A stretch of 64,000 nt of DNA from NCBI RefSeq assembly GCF_003967015.1, contig NZ_AP017560.1:2480001-2544000 (forward strand), read 5' to 3'. A model generated the notes under the pieces. It was not told the origin of the DNA, made no database searches, and worked only from the letters and a program-made list of their open reading frames with translations. Both the position numbers and the translations under genes were made by a program. Of the stretch, positions 24,909 through 33,797 are shown one piece after another (position 1 is the stretch's first letter; each line of letters begins with the position of its first letter). Source of the stretch: Pseudanabaena sp. ABRG5-3 (GTDB lineage Bacteria; Cyanobacteriota; Cyanobacteriia; Pseudanabaenales; Pseudanabaenaceae).

Positions 24909-25217
24909 CTACAGATTACCGCCCAGTTCTCGTATTCTGTTGACAAACCCACGATTGAAGTAGGCATCAGCATTTTTAGGGTTGAGCCGAATTGATGCTG
25001 TGTAGTCAGCGATCGCACCTTTGAAATCTCCCTTCCGTTGTTTCTGCACTCCTCTCGCGTATAAAGCTGCGGCATCCAAAGATGAAATCAAGGTTGGAGA
25101 CTGTTGAGGTAAAGCATAGGATGGCTGAGGATTGAGATAGAAATACATTCCTCCAGATAAAATCCCTCCAGATAAAAGTGATCTCGTCAAAGTCTTAGCC
25201 AAATAGTTGGTTAACAT
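24909..25217 (-). CDS. Exported TPR-repeat protein (102 aa)
   Basis: The ATG at 25215-25217 gives MLTNYLAKTLTRSLLSGGIL and a hydrophobic signal-like stretch ending near PSYALPQQ. A tetratricopeptide unit follows: AAALYARGVQKQRKGDFKGAIADYTASIRLNPKNADAYFNRGFVNR. That is one and a half TPRs, short for the family, with a tail of RELGGNL. The frame is open further upstream (to 25304) only because it enters the family E repeat; I reject that extension. It probably mediates protein contacts in the periplasm or at the membrane. Confidence 0.7.
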   Translation of the reverse strand: MLTNYLAKTLTRSLLSGGILSGGMYFYLNPQPSYALPQQSPTLISSLDAAALYARGVQKQRKGDFKGAIADYTASIRLNPKNADAYFNRGFVNRIRELGGNL

Positions 25218-25240
25218 ATCATTCTTGTTTTTGATTTGAT

Positions 25241-25387
25241 TAACGTCAGTTCGGGTTAAGCTGGCAAATTTTAAAAGCCCAAAAGTAAAAGCCTTGCTAC
25301 GCAAGGCTTTTACTTTTGGGCTTTGAGAGAGGGTTTGCTACGCAAACCCTCTCTCAAAGCCCGTTTCAAATTATCCCAAACTCGCGT
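25241..25387. repeat. Family E MITE-like double-hairpin element, copy 1
   Basis: The element begins TAACGTCAGTTCGGGTTAA and ends TTATCCCAAACTCGCGT, an imperfect terminal inverted repeat. Hairpin 1 has arms AAAAGTAAAAGCCTTGC around TAC; hairpin 2 has arms GAGAGAGGGTTTGC around TAC. A second copy is at 51381-51527. It lies immediately upstream of the TPR gene and may carry or disrupt its promoter. Confidence 0.9.
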
Positions 25388-25449
25388 TTGATTTACAGTT
25401 TGTTGAAGATTGAAGTAGTACAGAAAAAATTTAGTCGCCATGAATTCAA

Positions 25450-26589
25450 TTAATCTGATGGCAAAGGAAGTGCGCTATTGCTAGCTTCTTCAATATCAAT
25501 TGACTCAATACTTTGTAGTTGTCTAGAAACTTGCGTTTCCATACTGCGCAGAGGTGCTTGACTATTGCTCAGCCTCCCTCTCGATTCCACTACAAGCCGC
25601 TTCCCAGTTAAGAAATTCCGACTGTCAGTAACTTGATTGCCATTAGCTCGATCATAGGGATTGATATCTTCGCCAATACAAACTAACTCTTGCGAATTGC
25701 GATCAATCCAAAAACGATGAATGATCCGCATGGCTTCCCGACTACCACGCAATTGATCCACGACTAAAATGCCATCATTAATTTCAACTCGGATATGTGA
25801 GCCATTTTCTGTCCCCAGCAATCCGCCACAGCTAGCACAAAGCAACAACTTATTCGCAAAGGCAAGCTTTTGCCAACCTGATGGAGTTGAAAGTAAAACC
25901 TGTAGCGCTCGCTTTCTATCTGCATCATTTCCCGATTGAATGAGCTTTAAGACCATATCGGGCTGCCCATCGCCATTCAAATCACCAAGAGTCTTCTGCT
26001 CTACGATCCATCCGTCAGGAATCAATCCCTGATAGCTTGCAATCACAGATTCTGTTGATTTTGGCGACTTTTGCTCAAGCCACCAATTTCTCAGCAATCG
26101 GTTTCGTCCTGCTGTAACGACATATAGCATTTCACCATTTTGATTAACAAACTCATATCGACATGGTGCTTCTCCTGTGCCAGAGCAATCGCTAATTTCT
26201 ATGTATCCACGATCAAATATGGCTTTAACTACAGTATTTCTCAAGTTACTTTCAACCTTTGGATTAGTTTCCCAGCCTTGTTCAAGAATGATTTGACGCG
26301 CTTCGCTATAGGTCATTCCTTTTCGGAGTGGTAAATCTTGAGATTTATTGGTTGAGTTTACAAGGGTGACTTGAGGCTTTTCTGAACCTTTGTTATTAAT
26401 ACTTGCATCAGTTGGAGATTGATTTTCTGTCTGTACATTTGAGATCGCGGAATTAGCCTGAGACTGCGTTGATTCTTGTACAGTTGGATTAGTAGGACTC
26501 GAACAGCCAATTACAGTTAATCCAATAAAACCAGTAAGAATCCCTGTTGCGATCGTTGAGGGATAGTAATCAAACTTCCAATTTTTCAT
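25450..26589 (-). CDS. Putative lipoprotein with FG-GAP/Ca-binding-like motif
   Basis: This 379-residue protein has an N-terminal hydrophobic stretch (GILTGFIGLTVIGC) with the lipobox Cys at residue 29, then a Ser/Thr/Gln-rich linker. A domain follows with LRKGMTYSEARQIILEQGWE and two Cys-containing loops (ISDCSGTGEAPCRYEF). Next is a segment with DLNGDGQPDMVLKLI, like an FG-GAP or dockerin-type calcium loop, then a CASCGG segment. The order suggests a lipid-anchored periplasmic protein with two or three modules. I do not recognise a defined family. The next gene, 59 bases away on the same strand, is also a secreted hypothetical. Confidence 0.72.
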   Translation of the reverse strand: MKNWKFDYYPSTIATGILTGFIGLTVIGCSSPTNPTVQESTQSQANSAISNVQTENQSPTDASINNKGSEKPQVTLVNSTNKSQDLPLRKGMTYSEARQIILEQGWETNPKVESNLRNTVVKAIFDRGYIEISDCSGTGEAPCRYEFVNQNGEMLYVVTAGRNRLLRNWWLEQKSPKSTESVIASYQGLIPDGWIVEQKTLGDLNGDGQPDMVLKLIQSGNDADRKRALQVLLSTPSGWQKLAFANKLLLCASCGGLLGTENGSHIRVEINDGILVVDQLRGSREAMRIIHRFWIDRNSQELVCIGEDINPYDRANGNQVTDSRNFLTGKRLVVESRGRLSNSQAPLRSMETQVSRQLQSIESIDIEEASNSALPLPSD

Positions 26590-26648
26590 GCTACTAAATA
26601 CCTAATTCAGTTTAAAGGGGAAAATACTAAATGAAATAATGAATGAAT

Positions 26649-27761
26649 CTAGTTGCCAAGAATTGAACAAGCATCATTTGTGTTGATCGATATCTTTTTG
26701 CGAATCTCCAACCATCGCTTTTTTTCTGCTTCTGGACTCAAATGTGGGTCGGACTGCAAAGCATGATATTCAGCAATAGCCTTAGCGATGCGATCAAGCG
26801 ATTGGCTGCCGTATGTACCAGAAGAATCGTCATAGTCATCAAATCTAGGCACAACGACTAGCTTTTTACTTGAGCATTGCAGTGTGGAATAAAATCTCGT
26901 AAGTTCTTGTGAGACAGCTTCACGCAGTATATTCCATTCACGCCAACGATTCCGTTGGTCTGACTCCGCATATCCAAATTGAGCATCAAGTTTTTTATAG
27001 TAAAACAAGTCTGTATAAGCAGTGACGATGCGATCGTGATAAAACGTATTGTTATCCTTGCCTACATAAACAAATTCACCGTTATCAAGTTCTATCCGAG
27101 AAGAAATCCTAAGAGTCCTAGTAAATAATTTGTTCTCTTTAGACTCTTTCCAAGATCTATACTGCCGTAAAGATTGGGTTAGATGCCAACATCCGTCAAG
27201 ATGCTCAAAAATGTATGCTTCTGGGTTCCCATAGGTTCTGACTAGATTTCCGTCCCTATCTTTACTGTCGTTAATAAACTCGGCTCTGATGTAATTTACG
27301 CGAAATGTTTTGGCATCGATTCTTTGAAAATCTAATTTTAATCTCTCCTTTAATAGCTCATCATTACCACGATATCTTTCAATATTAGGATCGTAATAGA
27401 CATACCTATTACCGATCGCCCCAATTCTAAAATCCACATAATTTTTGTCACTGATCGTCATCAAAAGCATACTAGGATCTTGATAATCGCGAATTTGGAA
27501 TTCTGAATCGATATAATCCGCCTTAGGGTTACGCACAAACTGCTCAAAAAAAACGTTAAATTCTTCAGGTGAGCATTGCGCGATCGCAGTTTTTGGGGAA
27601 TTACTAACTTTTGAGATTCGAGCATCTGCCATCGGAGTTAAAGCAAATGTAATACTATTTTGATTTTTAGGAAAAACGACTGCTTGCTGATGTTGTGTTA
27701 ACGCAGCAGTCGTTGGGGCAGAAAGTGTAGCAACTTGGGACAGCAAGAATAGTGCCAGCAT
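26649..27761 (-). CDS. Secreted hypothetical protein (370 aa)
   Basis: An N-terminal hydrophobic segment (MLALFLLSQVATLSAPTTAA) looks like a signal peptide. The mature part contains FNVFFEQFVRNPKADYIDSEFQIRDY, LDGCWHLTQSLRQY and RNRWREWNILREAVSQELTRFYS, mostly polar with many aromatic residues. The segment from about 90 to 200 has the ring of a small beta-barrel (DUF-type, NTF2-like) fold. I do not recognise a family. It is followed at 59 bases by the lipoprotein gene and may form an operon with it. Confidence 0.68.
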   Translation of the reverse strand: MLALFLLSQVATLSAPTTAALTQHQQAVVFPKNQNSITFALTPMADARISKVSNSPKTAIAQCSPEEFNVFFEQFVRNPKADYIDSEFQIRDYQDPSMLLMTISDKNYVDFRIGAIGNRYVYYDPNIERYRGNDELLKERLKLDFQRIDAKTFRVNYIRAEFINDSKDRDGNLVRTYGNPEAYIFEHLDGCWHLTQSLRQYRSWKESKENKLFTRTLRISSRIELDNGEFVYVGKDNNTFYHDRIVTAYTDLFYYKKLDAQFGYAESDQRNRWREWNILREAVSQELTRFYSTLQCSSKKLVVVPRFDDYDDSSGTYGSQSLDRIAKAIAEYHALQSDPHLSPEAEKKRWLEIRKKISINTNDACSILGN

Positions 27762-27848
27762 AAAAACACAAAATCAATGGCGATCGCCGTGAAAAGTACA
27801 GACTTAAATTTTTATATTTTTGTTTCAGCTTTTTCTTAAATTTCTCTC

Positions 27849-27933
27849 AGTAGCTGCTCATAATTAAAAACCAGAACCAAAGGCTTTAGCGCACGTTGAG
27901 CGAGCGCTAAAGCCTTTGGAGTCCAGCTACTTA
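27849..27933. repeat. Family A palindromic element, copy 3
   Basis: AGTAGCTGCTCATAATTAAA at the left and CAGCTACTTA at the right enclose a hairpin of arms AAAGGCTTTAGCGC. Compared with other copies the arms read GGCTTTAGCGC rather than CCTGTGGCGC, with matching changes in the opposite arm. It is in the 660-base gap before the transketolase gene. Confidence 0.75.
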
Positions 27934-28173
27934 ACCCAAGTTGCTACCTATTTGCTCAAAACATAATTTAAAAATGAATCACCCCGCCGCAAGCGGACGG
28001 GGTATCAAATTCTTTTTTACTAGAATATACTCACACCGCAGAGCGGTGGGGTATTTACCCTCTTTGTTCAATAAAATTTGCTAGATTTTTTATGAAAATA
28101 ACGCTATTTAGGGCTTGTCGAGGCTACTTCTAAAGTGTTTTAAAGCAATTTTTGATAGGTAGCAACTTGGGTT
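27933..28173. mobile_element. Possible 241-bp non-autonomous element (family F)
   Basis: AACCCAAGTTGCTACCTAT at 27933-27951 and its exact reverse complement at 28155-28173 bracket 203 bases. The interior has two GC-rich hairpins (CCCCGCCGCAAGCGGACGGGG and CACACCGCAGAGCGGTGGGG types), reminiscent of subterminal hairpins of IS200/IS605 elements. No transposase is encoded. I interpret it as a MITE- or PATE-like remnant. One example only, so target duplication cannot be judged. Confidence 0.5.
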
Positions 28174-28208
28174 ACTTACTCCCTTCTCAGTCTAAAAATA
28201 GACATTAA

Positions 28209-28261
28209 AACTCAAGAATTAGTAGTGCGGCGCAAAGCGCCGCACTACTAATTCTTGAGTT
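28209..28261. repeat. Family B-like palindrome upstream of transketolase
   Basis: Arms 28209-28233 and 28237-28261 pair perfectly around AAA, with apex GGCGC-AAA-GCGCC. The outer part (AACTCAAGAATTAGTAG) resembles the AAACCCAAGAATTGATTGG arm of the family B copy at 34816-34945. It is the last feature before the transketolase promoter region. Confidence 0.78.
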
Positions 28262-28421
28262 AGAAGGGAATAGATGCAGAATTTTGAGCTGCATCTAACG
28301 AACTTTGAAGAGATCAATTGAGTAAGACGCTACCAAATATTAAAATTTGTTATTGTTATGGGACAGTTTTGAGGGAAAATGTACCTGATTGAGTACAAAA
28401 ATTTTCTAAGCAATTGTAACT

Positions 28422-30425
28422 ATGGTCGCTGCACCCTCGAAACCTCAAACTCTTGAGACACTCTGCATTAACTCCATCCGCTTTTTGTCGATCGATGCGG
28501 TCGAAAAAGCAAAATCTGGTCACCCCGGTCTGCCGATGGGCGCAGCACCAATGGCTTTTGTGCTGTTCGATCAGTTTTTAAAGTTTAATCCTAAGAATCC
28601 TAAGTGGGTCGATCGCGATCGCTTTGTCCTCTCCGCAGGACATGGTTGCATGTTGCAATACTCCTTGCTACACCTAACTGGTTACGACAGTGTCAGCATT
28701 GAAGATATTAAGCAATTCCGTCAGTGGGGTAGCTCCACCCCCGGACACCCTGAAAACTTTGAAACCGCAGGTGTAGAAGTTACCACAGGTCCCCTCGGTC
28801 AAGGTGTTGGTAATGCCGTTGGTTTAGCGATCGCCGAAGCTCATTTGGCAGCTCGTTTCAACAAACCCGGTCATAATATCGTTGATCACTATACCTATGT
28901 CATCCTCGGTGATGGTTGCAACATGGAAGGCGTTGCTTCAGAAGCGGCTTCCTTGGGTGGTCACCTCAAGCTGGGCAAGCTGATCATGATGTATGACAGC
29001 AATAGCATTTCTATTGATGGCAGCACCGACCTTGCCTTTACCGAAGATGTTGGCAAGCGCTACGAAGCCTACGGTTGGCACGTTACCTACGTTGCTGACG
29101 GTAACGAAGATCTCGATGCGATCGCTAAAGCTCTTGCTGAAGCTAAATCTGTCACCGACAAGCCTAGCTTGATCGTTGTCACCACCACCATTGGTTATGG
29201 CTCTCCTAAGAAAGCTGGTACTGCTGGCGTTCACGGTGCAGCTCTCGGTGGTGATGAAGTTGCAGCAACTCGCGCTAACCTCGGATGGGAATATGCACCC
29301 TTTGAAGTTCCTGCCGATGCTTTATCTCGTTTCCGTCAAGCGATCGACAAGGGCGCTAAGGCTGAAGCTGAGTGGAATGAGCGTTTTGCTGCTTACGAAG
29401 CTGCCTACCCTGCTGAAGCTGCTGAATTTAAGCGGATCATGGCTGGCGAACTTCCTGAAGGATGGGAAAAGGCTCTTGAACCCGTTGCTCAAAAGGAAAC
29501 CTCAACCCGTCTTCTTTCTGAAGCTTGTTTGAACGCTTTGTCTCCTGTACTTCCTGAATTTTTGGGCGGTTCTGCTGACTTGGCTCACTCCAACATGACC
29601 TATGTTAAGGGTCTGCCTGACTTCCAACCTGGTTCCTACGAAGGTCGTAACTTCCGCTTTGGTGTGCGCGAACATGGTATGGGCGCAATCATGAATGGTA
29701 TGGCACTTCACGGCGGTACGATCCCCTACGGTGCAACCTTCCTTGTATTTGCTGACTATATGCGTGGCGCAATGCGTCTCTCGGCATTGGCAGAAATCGG
29801 TGCGCTGTACATCTTGACCCACGACTCCGTAATGCTCGGTGAAGATGGTCCTACTCACCAACCCGTAGAAACCATTGCATCTTTGCGCGTAATTCCTAAC
29901 TCCTTGACCATCCGTCCTGCGGATGCCAATGAAACTGTGGCAGCTTACCAAGTGGCGATCGCAAACCGTAAGCGTCCTAGCTTCCTCGCCTTCACCCGTC
30001 AAAATGTGAAAAACCTTGCTGGTACTTCCATCGAAGGCGCGAAGAAGGGTGGTTACATCGTAGTGGATGCTCCTAACCCCGAATTGATCCTCATTGCTAC
30101 TGGTTCAGAACTTGAGCTAGCAACAAAGGCTGCGGCAGTTCTTGCTGGTGAAGGTAAGGCTGTACGTGTGGTTTCTATGCCTTCTCAAGAACTCTACAAT
30201 GAGCAGTCTGATGAGTACAAGGAATCCGTACTTCCTGCCTCTGTCAAGAAGCGCGTCAGTGTTGAAGCTGGTAGCACCTTTGGCTGGCACAAGTATGTCG
30301 GTTCTGAAGGCGCAGTTATCGGTATGGATACCTTCGGTGCTTCGGCTCCTGGTCCAGTTGTTTACGAGAAGTTCGGCTTCACCGTTGATAACGTCGTAGC
30401 AACTGCCCGTAAGGTTCTCGGTTAA
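28422..30425 (+). CDS. tkt: Transketolase
   Basis: This 667-residue thiamine-diphosphate enzyme transfers two-carbon units in the Calvin cycle and the oxidative pentose phosphate pathway. The N-terminal domain has [44 protein letters not shown] and the TPP motif [14 protein letters not shown]...DSNSISIDG. The middle domain has [10 protein letters not shown] and [21 protein letters not shown] with the catalytic Glu. The C-terminal domain completes the normal length. The start at 28422 is well placed. A strong terminator follows. Codon use is clearly that of a highly expressed gene. Confidence 0.97.
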   Translation: MVAAPSKPQTLETLCINSIRFLSIDAVEKAKSGHPGLPMGAAPMAFVLFDQFLKFNPKNPKWVDRDRFVLSAGHGCMLQYSLLHLTGYDSVSIEDIKQFRQWGSSTPGHPENFETAGVEVTTGPLGQGVGNAVGLAIAEAHLAARFNKPGHNIVDHYTYVILGDGCNMEGVASEAASLGGHLKLGKLIMMYDSNSISIDGSTDLAFTEDVGKRYEAYGWHVTYVADGNEDLDAIAKALAEAKSVTDKPSLIVVTTTIGYGSPKKAGTAGVHGAALGGDEVAATRANLGWEYAPFEVPADALSRFRQAIDKGAKAEAEWNERFAAYEAAYPAEAAEFKRIMAGELPEGWEKALEPVAQKETSTRLLSEACLNALSPVLPEFLGGSADLAHSNMTYVKGLPDFQPGSYEGRNFRFGVREHGMGAIMNGMALHGGTIPYGATFLVFADYMRGAMRLSALAEIGALYILTHDSVMLGEDGPTHQPVETIASLRVIPNSLTIRPADANETVAAYQVAIANRKRPSFLAFTRQNVKNLAGTSIEGAKKGGYIVVDAPNPELILIATGSELELATKAAAVLAGEGKAVRVVSMPSQELYNEQSDEYKESVLPASVKKRVSVEAGSTFGWHKYVGSEGAVIGMDTFGASAPGPVVYEKFGFTVDNVVATARKVLG

Positions 30426-30479
30426 TTAAATCGTTTAATTAAAAGAGAAGCTTTCCATTTCTAAAAGAAATGCTTCTTA

Positions 30480-30512
30480 AACAAAAAAGCGCACTATGTG
30501 CGCTTTTTTGTT
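30480..30512 (+). terminator. Rho-independent terminator of transketolase
   Basis: ACAAAAAAGCGCAC, loop TAT, GTGCGCTTTTTTGT: a perfect hairpin with flanking A and T tracts 55 bases after the tkt stop. Confidence 0.92.
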
Positions 30513-30539
30513 ATCTAGTTTGAGGTCAAAGATATTTTG

Positions 30540-30799
30540 ATGGCAAGTATCGATGGTTTAACGGGTTTTACTAAGACCCTTGAAACTGTACCGAAACTCA
30601 GGTGCAGTTATGCCTTGTTCATATGGTCAGAAACTCAGTCGCTTTTGTGACTTGGCAACGGCGTAAGCAGGTTTGTAATGACCTCAAGGCTATTTATGCC
30701 ATTGCCACGGAACCTGAGGCTAAATTTAATCTCGAACTTTTTGCTGACAACTGGGATAAGCAATATCCGTCGATCTCCAAGTCTTGGCGCAGTCATTGA
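30540..30799 (+). pseudogene. IS256-family transposase fragment, frameshifted
   Basis: A frame beginning MASIDGLTGFTKTLETV continues, after a one-base shift near 30591, in another frame as TETQVQLCLVHMVRNSVAF, then VTWQRRKQVCNDLKAIYAIA and FADNWDKQYPSISKSWRSH. The LCxVHMxRNS and DLKxIY, YPxISxSWxxxW strings are the central catalytic region of IS256 (Mutator-type) transposases. Only about 85 of roughly 400 residues remain, with no terminal repeats visible. The rest of this gap (30800-31020) shows nothing I can name. Confidence 0.8.
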
Positions 30800-31020
30800 G
30801 CAAACATTTATCTTTTGCCTGCAAATCTTCTTCCTTTCGTCAATTCATAACTTCTATAATCAAATCCTTGGATATTAATTCTTTCTTAAATTATTGGATA
30901 AAGATCGCTTAAACCGCCAGAAATCAACAAGTAAGTTGCACCTGAAGACTAGCTTTATACAAACTTAGATCGCGATCGCAGTTATCATCAGTGTAATTTC
31001 TGGAAAGGAGTAAGCATTCG

Positions 31021-31983
31021 ATGTCCGCAGTCAATCAGCAAGAAGTTTTAGCAAGCTTTAAGGTATTGGTAAGCATGGCAAAAGCCGACGGCCAACTGCT
31101 CGAAGAAGAGTTCGCCAGCCTCGCCGACACTTTTGAAGAAATTCATCTGCCTGAAGGAGTTACCGTCGATCGTCTATTGAACGAAGAAGACGCACCCATC
31201 GACACATTACTTTCGCAAATCACCAGCGACATCGCACAGGAAATGGTCTACCAGTCAGCCTACGCGATGGCAAATATCGATGGAGAATGTAGTTCTGAAG
31301 AACAAGAACTTTTAGATAAAATTGGTACAACTTTTACCAGTTCAAAACTATGGGGGAAACAAGAATGGCTGGAAACCCTAGAACGTCGCTCCACGCGATC
31401 ATCAATCTCTGAGCAAGTGCGCCAAATTGATGATCCCGACAAACGCGCGATCGAAGTAGAGAACGCCATTACCGATACCTGCTTTCTCAATGCTGTTCTA
31501 GGTGCATTTCCCTTACCGGGGATCGCGATCGCCTTTGATATGTTGATCTATTGGAACCAACTCGACCTCGCCCAAACCATTGGTCAAAGCTGGGGCTATG
31601 ATCGCGACAACGAAAACCTGCGTAAGGCACTCTTTGGCAGCTTGGGGATCACAGGAACCCGCATCGCTGTAAGCAATCTAGCCAAGCTCGTTCCCGTTTT
31701 TGGTATGGTCGTTGGTGCAACCACTGCCTATGCCAGTACATGGGCGCTCGGTAAAGTGGCTAATGAATATTTTGCCTCAGGTGGTGAAATGGATGCCTTT
31801 AGCCTCCGTCAAGCCTTTAAGAAAGCCAAGAAAGAGGGTGAAGCAATTTACAAAACTAAAGCCGATGAAATTGCTGAGAAGAAACAAGCGATCGAGCCTC
31901 AAGTCCAATTGCTCAATGAGGAACTAAAAGCAGGTAGCATTACCCCTGATGAATATCAAGCGAAGTTGAAAGAACTTCTCTAA
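31021..31983 (+). CDS. TerB-like / DUF697 membrane-associated protein
   Basis: The 320-residue protein starts with a TerB-like helical domain (LASFKVLVSMAKADGQLLEEE, YQSAYAMANIDGECSSEEQELLDKI; metal-binding acidic positions ADG and DGE). A DUF697 (YcjF-type) region follows with hydrophobic helices (NAVLGAFPLPGIAIAFDMLIYW, VPVFGMVVGATTAYASTWALGKVANEYF). The C-terminal segment is a short SHOCT-like helix (LNEELKAGSITPDEYQAKLKELL). TerB domains sense or bind metals and link to stress systems; DUF697 proteins sit at the membrane. The combination suggests an envelope stress factor. The AGGAG-like RBS at about 31008 supports the start. Confidence 0.8.
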   Translation: MSAVNQQEVLASFKVLVSMAKADGQLLEEEFASLADTFEEIHLPEGVTVDRLLNEEDAPIDTLLSQITSDIAQEMVYQSAYAMANIDGECSSEEQELLDKIGTTFTSSKLWGKQEWLETLERRSTRSSISEQVRQIDDPDKRAIEVENAITDTCFLNAVLGAFPLPGIAIAFDMLIYWNQLDLAQTIGQSWGYDRDNENLRKALFGSLGITGTRIAVSNLAKLVPVFGMVVGATTAYASTWALGKVANEYFASGGEMDAFSLRQAFKKAKKEGEAIYKTKADEIAEKKQAIEPQVQLLNEELKAGSITPDEYQAKLKELL

Positions 31984-31985
31984 TT

Positions 31986-32020
31986 TTAAATAATGGGAAG
32001 CAAAGCGTTCCATTATTTAA
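31986..32020 (+). terminator. Hairpin after the TerB/DUF697 gene
   Basis: TTAAATAATGGGAAGC and GCGTTCCATTATTTAA pair with two mismatches around AAA, directly after the stop codon. The usual T tract is replaced by TTTAA; likely a weak terminator. Confidence 0.6.
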
Positions 32021-32434
32021 AGCCAAAGTTTACACACAAGTTGTCAGCTATATCGTAAAACACAGACAGACTTGTGTGTACAAGGCAATTCTTGAAAAAT
32101 GAGCAGGTAGGAGAGAAATCGATACCACCACCACGAAGATTAGATTTGAAAGGGTTTCAAGAATCGCCACATTTTGAATTCGCATTTCTGATACCAGAAA
32201 ATGTAAAGTGAGGTGTGTAAAGTCTAGGAAGTATATAGAGAGACAATCTAGACACATAATTACTTTTGCGATCAAGATTCGGTGCTTGTGAAGCAATTGA
32301 AGAGGGTTATTTAGGGATCGGTAGGTGTTACGAAGTGCAATCGCTACGCTATTTCGTTACTAAATTTGTAACCACGAAAGATCTCAAGGCTAGTTAGCGT
32401 AAATTGAAGGTAATCGAAATCTGAGGCTGTTCCT
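32021..32434. other. Intergenic stretch without recognisable gene
   Basis: The 414 bases hold one inverted repeat (TACACACAAG at 32031-32040 and CTTGTGTGTA at 32071-32080). An 82-codon minus-strand frame (32048-32296) has no recognisable motif and poor coding character, so I do not call it. The last 60 bases should contain the promoter of the gene at 32435. Confidence 0.5.
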
Positions 32435-33265
32435 ATGTTTACCTCATCAAGACTGCGAATCTTAGCAATTGGTTCTGTATTGGTTGGTGGTATTTTTATT
32501 GCTGGTTATGCCCGTGGCAATGACTCATCAGCGATTTTCAATCCTTTAAGCGATGAGAAGATCGGGAATAATACTAACGCAGGTAAGCCAGAGACTTTAG
32601 CCTCAGTACCTTCAAGAACTTATACTTCTCAAAATTCACCAGTATCGATCGCGATCAATCAAAACGGGAATATTCGCCGCGCTGATGGCAGAGGCTACAT
32701 CAATGTCGGCATTCGCGAAACCTATAAGATTGAAATTAACTCGCCTAACTATGCCAGTGCCGTTAGCGTAAAAATTGATGGTGTCTCGATAATTGATGGA
32801 TTGATATGCGATCGCTCTGTCACCTTAGAAAGACCCTATGCGATCGCCAAGCAATTTATCGTTTTAGAAGAAGGTAATCCCGGATTAGATCAAGATGGGG
32901 GAGTCAATAACCCCGATCTAGGTTTAATCGAAGTAAAATTTATGCCAATCAAACGTAAAGATGAGATCGCACTAAATACTTTACCCAAGACTCAAAATGC
33001 CCCTGCCCCATCTCAAGCTAGGGATGAAGCCGCTAAATCATCTGCTAGTCCAAATCGCGGTACTCCCGTTGGCACGGGATTAAGCGGAACTTCTTCACAG
33101 GATTTTATAGCTACTAATGAATGGGTAGAAGCCCCAGAAATTGCACCAATTTATACAAAAAAATATCGCCTAATTGGATTTCGTTCGTCAGAGCCTGTCA
33201 CGCTCCACAACATGAATCAAAAGAGACTACCAGAGATTTCTGATTCAGTACCTCCTAGATTGTAA
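32435..33265 (+). CDS. Secreted hypothetical protein (276 aa)
   Basis: An N-terminal signal-like segment (LRILAIGSVLVGGIFIAGYARG) precedes a low-complexity Ser/Asn/Pro linker. A compact domain follows from about 65 to 175 (QNGNIRRADGRGYINVGIRETYKIEINSP...VSVKIDGVSIIDGLICDRSVTLERPYAI). It has two or three repeats of a beta-strand pattern. The C-terminal part is again low-complexity with ASPNRGTPVGTGLSGTSSQDF, then a short beta-rich tail (APIYTKKYRLIGFRSSEPVTLHNM). The layout is that of an exported or pilus-associated protein. No family recognised. Confidence 0.7.
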   Translation: MFTSSRLRILAIGSVLVGGIFIAGYARGNDSSAIFNPLSDEKIGNNTNAGKPETLASVPSRTYTSQNSPVSIAINQNGNIRRADGRGYINVGIRETYKIEINSPNYASAVSVKIDGVSIIDGLICDRSVTLERPYAIAKQFIVLEEGNPGLDQDGGVNNPDLGLIEVKFMPIKRKDEIALNTLPKTQNAPAPSQARDEAAKSSASPNRGTPVGTGLSGTSSQDFIATNEWVEAPEIAPIYTKKYRLIGFRSSEPVTLHNMNQKRLPEISDSVPPRL

Positions 33266-33578
33266 TGCTTGACTGTGAGCAAATTTCCTCTAGAACACTA
33301 TGCGATGCTTCAGAATCAAAACTTTTAGTTGATGAATAGGGCTACTGAATATTTAGAGTTGTTGTGTAATCGGGATTTGATATTTGTTGAGACTTGTGTT
33401 TTTAATTTGACTGTCATAAAAACTGTAAAACCGCCTCAACTTGTGAATGCAAATCTTGGCATTGTGGAAAAAGAGTTAGCAAAGTCATTAATAATACGCC
33501 TTAAATTCGGAAAAACATAATATTCCGTCAGAAATATATCATCTATTTACCTTGCCTGGATCTAATACCAATTCTAAA

Positions 33579-33662
33579 AATGGCTACGCCATTTTTAGAA
33601 TTGAAAAACCTTGCTGGAGTCGTTTTTTAATTCCCAGAAGTGTAGTCACACCTCTGGGAATT
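33579..33662. repeat. Two short hairpins in the gap before the zinc-ribbon membrane protein
   Basis: Hairpin 1 is CAATTCTAAAAATGGC-TAC-GCCATTTTTAGAATTG-like (33579-33603 and flanks). The stem around TGGC-TAC-GCCA recurs, with loop reversed to GTA, at 38726-38760. Hairpin 2 pairs AATTCCCAGAAGTGT with ACACCTCTGGGAATT (33629-33662). The gap 33266-33797 otherwise holds only a 63-codon frame that I reject. Confidence 0.7.
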
Positions 33663-33797
33663 GATATAAAAAGAAACAGAATTGGGACACTTTTTGAGGT
33701 TTGCGGTAAGCCCTACCCAATGGCAGAATAGCAACATCAAATAAGAGTGTTACGATCGCTATTAGCCAATAAGAATAAAAATATAGGGACAAAACTC

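Noticed and set aside
25218-25304. N-terminal extension of the TPR protein into the repeat
   Set aside because: Residues derive from the family E element; the inner ATG gives a proper signal peptide.
32048-32296. 82-codon minus-strand frame in the gap after the TerB/DUF697 gene
   Set aside because: No recognisable motif, no RBS, and an inverted repeat lies at its 3' end; coding not supported.
33329-33520. 63-codon plus-strand frame
   Set aside because: AT-rich, no RBS or motif; looks like chance.
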